Below, piece by piece: positions 5,567-7,431 of a DNA stretch of 7,431 nt. The translations under genes and the position numbers were made by a program. The notes below the pieces were generated by a model. That model saw only the letters and a program-made list of their open reading frames with translations. It had not been told where the DNA came from and did not search any database. The stretch spans positions 1 to 7,431 of the forward strand of contig ONYJ01000026.1 in the NCBI GenBank assembly GCA_900322025.1, read 5' to 3'. This DNA is from an uncultured Bacteroidales bacterium (lineage in GTDB: Bacteria > Bacteroidota > Bacteroidia > Bacteroidales > UBA932). Every line of letters begins with the position of its first letter. The first letter of the stretch is position 1.

Positions 5567-6682
5567 TTATCTGAGAATTCCTACTGCACAGAAGTACCAG
5601 CTGTAGGAGTTTAAGTACACGTACTCAAAGATGGCATTGCCTACCACATAGTAAACTCTTCCGTTGTAAATCAGTTCGCGATAATCGCTTGGCATATCGT
5701 AGAGAACTGCACCATTTGGAGCATCCACAACTCTTAGCTCATAGCGATTTATCTGAACATAGAAGTTGGCGTATGAATCTACATAGTAATTGTTGTATGG
5801 CACATCGGAAGCAGACTCGTAATCAACAGGATACAACGATGAAGAAATGTAAGAAATAGGTATTCTGGTGCCAACCGGAGGTCTGTGCACATTGTAGAAA
5901 CCATTAGTGCGCCAGTACCAAGTTCCATCCCAGAAGTACATACTCATACCATTTATCCTGTAACGATAGTAGTTACGCGGACGGTCTGAGAAGCGATACC
6001 CAAAATCGAAGTAGGCTCTAATTGGGGCCGGACGATGAATCGAGCGCCCATCGCGGAACGGAGCGTAACCCACATAACGATTAACATTTGTCCTGTCGAA
6101 TTTAGGAGCCGGAGGAAGTTTGGTGGCAGCATCGCCGCCTCTTCCGGCATAGTAAGTAGGACGCGGTCCACTTGTTCCAGGACGAACATTGCTGTTATTA
6201 GACGGACGGTTGTTGTCTAAACGAACACTACCGTTATTAGATGGGCGGTTGTTATTTGGAAGATTGTTTGGTTTGTTGTTTTCGGTACGAATGTTACCAA
6301 CATTCTCGTTAGATACCCTTCCGGAAGTAACACCGGAAGAATTACCTCTGCTCTGAGTAGCCTGACGATCTACCGAAGTGGAAGTATTACGGCTCTGAGT
6401 AGTAGTTGTACTACGAGCAGAAGTGGAAGTGTTGCGGTTCTGAGTAGTAGTTGTACTAGAAGTAGAAGCGTTACGGCTCTGAGTAGAAGTATTAGCAGTT
6501 CTTGGCTGTGAAACCTCTGCCGCCTTCTGCTTGGTATCAGATGTACGCTGAGTAGTTGAACTATTGCCACCGGAGGTGTTCCTCCTGCTGGAAGACTGTG
6601 CAGAGGCGGTAGAAGAAACCGATACGCTCAGCACTGTTGCCAGTATAGCAACTAAAGCAGTGTAGATGGTGTTGGTTTTCAT
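5567..6682 (-). CDS. Exported protein with low-complexity linker and DUF6515-like C-terminal region
   Basis: The 371-residue product has a signal peptide (hydrophobic core about 7-23, probable cut after ASA at 28). A long disordered stretch rich in Ser, Thr, Asn, Gln and Arg follows (29-175), made partly of tandem repeats (see 6332-6484 and 6176-6253). From about 195 it becomes an aromatic, Tyr-rich folded region. Within this, YFWDGTWYWRTNGFY then PPVGTRI (249-274) and a second NGAVLYDMPSDYRELIYNG then RVYYVVG (323-348) resemble the pattern of the DUF6515 family of Bacteroidota: paired short strands with D/N-G-x-x-Y-Y and P-P-V-G. The family assignment is from memory of its motif and is moderately secure. 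The cell location is periplasm or outer surface; no catalytic residues are evident and the role is unknown. No consensus promoter is visible in the 107 nt upstream. Confidence 0.85.
   Translation of the reverse strand: MKTNTIYTALVAILATVLSVSVSSTASAQSSSRRNTSGGNSSTTQRTSDTKQKAAEVSQPRTANTSTQSRNASTSSTTTTQNRNTSTSARSTTTTQSRNTSTSVDRQATQSRGNSSGVTSGRVSNENVGNIRTENNKPNNLPNNNRPSNNGSVRLDNNRPSNNSNVRPGTSGPRPTYYAGRGGDAATKLPPAPKFDRTNVNRYVGYAPFRDGRSIHRPAPIRAYFDFGYRFSDRPRNYYRYRINGMSMYFWDGTWYWRTNGFYNVHRPPVGTRIPISYISSSLYPVDYESASDVPYNNYYVDSYANFYVQINRYELRVVDAPNGAVLYDMPSDYRELIYNGRVYYVVGNAIFEYVYLNSYSWYFCAVGILR
6176..6253 (-). repeat. Two tandem 39-nt coding repeats (13 residues, NNRPSNN type)
   Basis: Residues 144-156 and 157-169 of the DUF6515-like protein are two copies of a 13-residue unit, NNRPSNN followed by G/S-S/N-V-R and two variable residues. 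A shorter NNKPNN-like fragment precedes them at 135-140. The unit is Asn-rich and likely disordered, forming the last part of the linker before the folded region. Confidence 0.75.
6332..6484 (-). repeat. Degenerate tandem repeats of about 13-15 residues (TQSRNTSTS type)
   Basis: Residues 67-117 contain about four copies of a unit beginning T-Q-S/N-R-N/G, at residues 67, 80, 95 and 109, each followed by a Ser/Thr-rich tail. Unit length drifts between 13 and 15 codons without leaving frame. This suggests slippage or unequal exchange in a linker under weak constraint. Confidence 0.75.
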
Positions 6683-6690
6683 AGCTGTTT

Positions 6691-6708
6691 AGTTTAAGTT
6701 GTTAAACT
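6691..6708 (-). promoter_or_regulatory. Perfect inverted repeat upstream of the DUF6515-like gene
   Basis: AGTTTAA (6691-6697) and TTAAACT (6702-6708) form a 7-bp perfect inverted repeat around GTTG, 9-26 nt before the start codon at 6682. It could be a hairpin near the ribosome entry site or a small operator. It is AT-rich and short, so chance is a real alternative. Confidence 0.3.
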
Positions 6709-6774
6709 TTAAGCAATGAAAAGCAAAACCCTTGCCATAAATTGCAACGGCTATTATGGTTTCAGGCTAAAACA

Positions 6775-6792
6775 TAGCAGAAGATTCTGCTA
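6775..6792 (-). terminator. Hairpin overlapping the stop codon of the cysteine dioxygenase-like gene
   Basis: TAGCAGAA (6775-6782) pairs with TTCTGCTA (6785-6792); with a realistic 4-nt loop the stem is 7 bp. On the minus strand the first three bases of the hairpin are the TAG stop codon itself (6792-6790), and TGTTTTAG follows the stem. This is a plausible compact intrinsic terminator with a short T run. Confidence 0.5.
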
Positions 6793-7350
6793 CTCATATA
6801 TTTTGAGTCCGTTTAGTTTTGCTCCCTTGAGAGCATCGTCTGAGTAAATATGGAGGCTATGCCCTGTAGGGCTGAGACAAGTAATCCTGTGTATATGATT
6901 GTTGAATTTTCCTTGTTCACCTATGGAAAAAAGCCCTACCTGACTATCTATGGTAAGCTTGGCTGCCAATTTCAGACCATCTTCATATTCCTCAAAGATT
7001 TCTACAAGAAAAACACCATCAGCAAAATTATATCCGGCAAATTGCGGATGAGTATGGATTGCTGTAACGTTTCCTTTCTTCCAAGACATCACAATAGCCT
7101 CCCAGCCAGAAGAATCTCGCCCTATATACTCTCTTACATAATTATCGTCTTTGAAACGGTTAAATTCATCGAGAGGATGTGTTTTTAGATATGCCAAAGT
7201 ATATGACTTTATCTGCTCTCCCATTTCTTCTGAAATATCTCCTTTGGATACAATATTCGTCAGACCTTCCATAAAACTTTCATAGCCTTCTATCTTACAA
7301 GGCTCAAGGGCAAAATCTTCCTGTATTACCCGCTGATTCTTTTCTGTCAT
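6790..7350 (-). CDS. Cysteine dioxygenase-like cupin (thiol dioxygenase)
   Basis: This is a 186-residue cytoplasmic protein of the cysteine dioxygenase type I family, mononuclear iron cupins that add O2 to cysteine sulfur to give cysteine sulfinate. The iron triad is visible as His99 and His101 (IHTH) and His154 (HIHRIT). The second-shell triad is Ser165, His167 and Tyr169 (SLHIY), equal to Ser153-His155-Tyr157 of rat enzyme. Tyr71 and Arg73 (YVREY) match the rat Tyr58/Arg60 that bind the cysteine carboxylate. Arg rather than Gln here favours cysteine over 3-mercaptopropionate. Gly106 stands where the mammalian enzyme has the crosslinking Cys93, as in other bacterial members. The N-terminal helical part (about 1-65) is of normal size. 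No taurine or sulfinate gene is visible beside it. Start ATG at 7350 has an AT-rich upstream without Shine-Dalgarno, and a promoter element lies about 55 nt upstream. Confidence 0.88.
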   Translation of the reverse strand: MTEKNQRVIQEDFALEPCKIEGYESFMEGLTNIVSKGDISEEMGEQIKSYTLAYLKTHPLDEFNRFKDDNYVREYIGRDSSGWEAIVMSWKKGNVTAIHTHPQFAGYNFADGVFLVEIFEEYEDGLKLAAKLTIDSQVGLFSIGEQGKFNNHIHRITCLSPTGHSLHIYSDDALKGAKLNGLKIYE

Positions 7351-7404
7351 AATTTTGTGTATTTGTATTTATAAATAAAATGCTATTATCGGATTTAGTA
7401 CGTG

Positions 7405-7412
7405 CAAATATA
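7405..7412 (-). promoter_or_regulatory. -7 promoter element for the cysteine dioxygenase-like gene
   Basis: TATATTTG on the minus strand, followed by C, is identical to the -7 elements at 586-593 and 2144-2151. The matching TTTG at 20-nt spacing would fall just past the window's right edge, so the promoter is only half visible. The predicted transcript start is near 7400, giving a leader of about 50 nt. Confidence 0.6.
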
Positions 7413-7431
7413 GTAAAATATTATACTATTC

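Noticed and set aside
5953..6570. Leucine-rich and other alternative frames inside the DUF6515-like gene
   Set aside because: They arise from the Ser/Thr/Asn repeat codons read in another frame; only the main frame has a signal peptide and a family-like C-terminus.
6850..7188. 112-codon plus-strand frame opposite the cysteine dioxygenase-like gene
   Set aside because: It is antisense to a gene with complete family motifs, has no recognisable family and no promoter; it is a shadow frame.
541..7394. ATTATCGGAT at 541-550 and again at 7385-7394, both near minus-strand promoters
   Set aside because: The two copies lie at different distances from their promoters, and a 10-nt match in 7.4 kb is expected by chance.

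Overview
The window reads as ordinary chromosomal DNA from a member of the Bacteroidota, most likely the order Bacteroidales. Three things point there. Perfect copies of the phylum's sigma-factor promoter (TTTG, 20 nt, TATATTTG) stand before minus-strand genes. Start codons lack GGAGG-type ribosome binding sites. The protein families also fit: a DUF6515-like secreted protein, a secreted protein carrying SusC-plug-like motifs, and an OPT transporter next to peptidase T. No mobile element, phage gene, CRISPR array or RNA gene was seen.

Layout, left to right. Positions 1-462 (minus) hold the N-terminal 154 codons of a four-helix membrane protein whose end lies outside the window; its promoter is at 586-617 and its leader is about 119 nt. 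A hairpin terminator (648-683) then closes mscL (701-1144, minus), the mechanosensitive channel. Upstream of mscL on the same strand is a secreted protein of unknown function (1306-2136, minus) with two degenerate TonB-plug-like motifs. A 55-nt divergent spacer follows, into which two opposing promoters appear to be packed. The plus-strand pair OPT transporter (2192-4168) and pepT (4191-5483) lies next, ending at a hairpin shared with the convergent neighbour. That neighbour (5567-6682, minus) is an exported protein with a Ser/Thr/Asn/Gln-rich linker and a DUF6515-like end. Last is a cysteine-dioxygenase-like cupin (6790-7350, minus) with its own promoter at the right edge.

Functionally, the clearest unit is OPT plus pepT, 22 nt apart on one strand: import of small peptides followed by cytoplasmic cleavage of tripeptides. 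The cysteine dioxygenase homologue would act on free cysteine, but nothing in the window ties it to the peptide genes beyond proximity. MscL is a stand-alone osmotic safety valve.

I found no convincing new multi-gene system. The observations most worth a second look are the secreted tandem plug-motif protein, its predicted 3-nt mRNA leader within overlapping divergent promoters, and a lysine/threonine-rich insertion in PepT.
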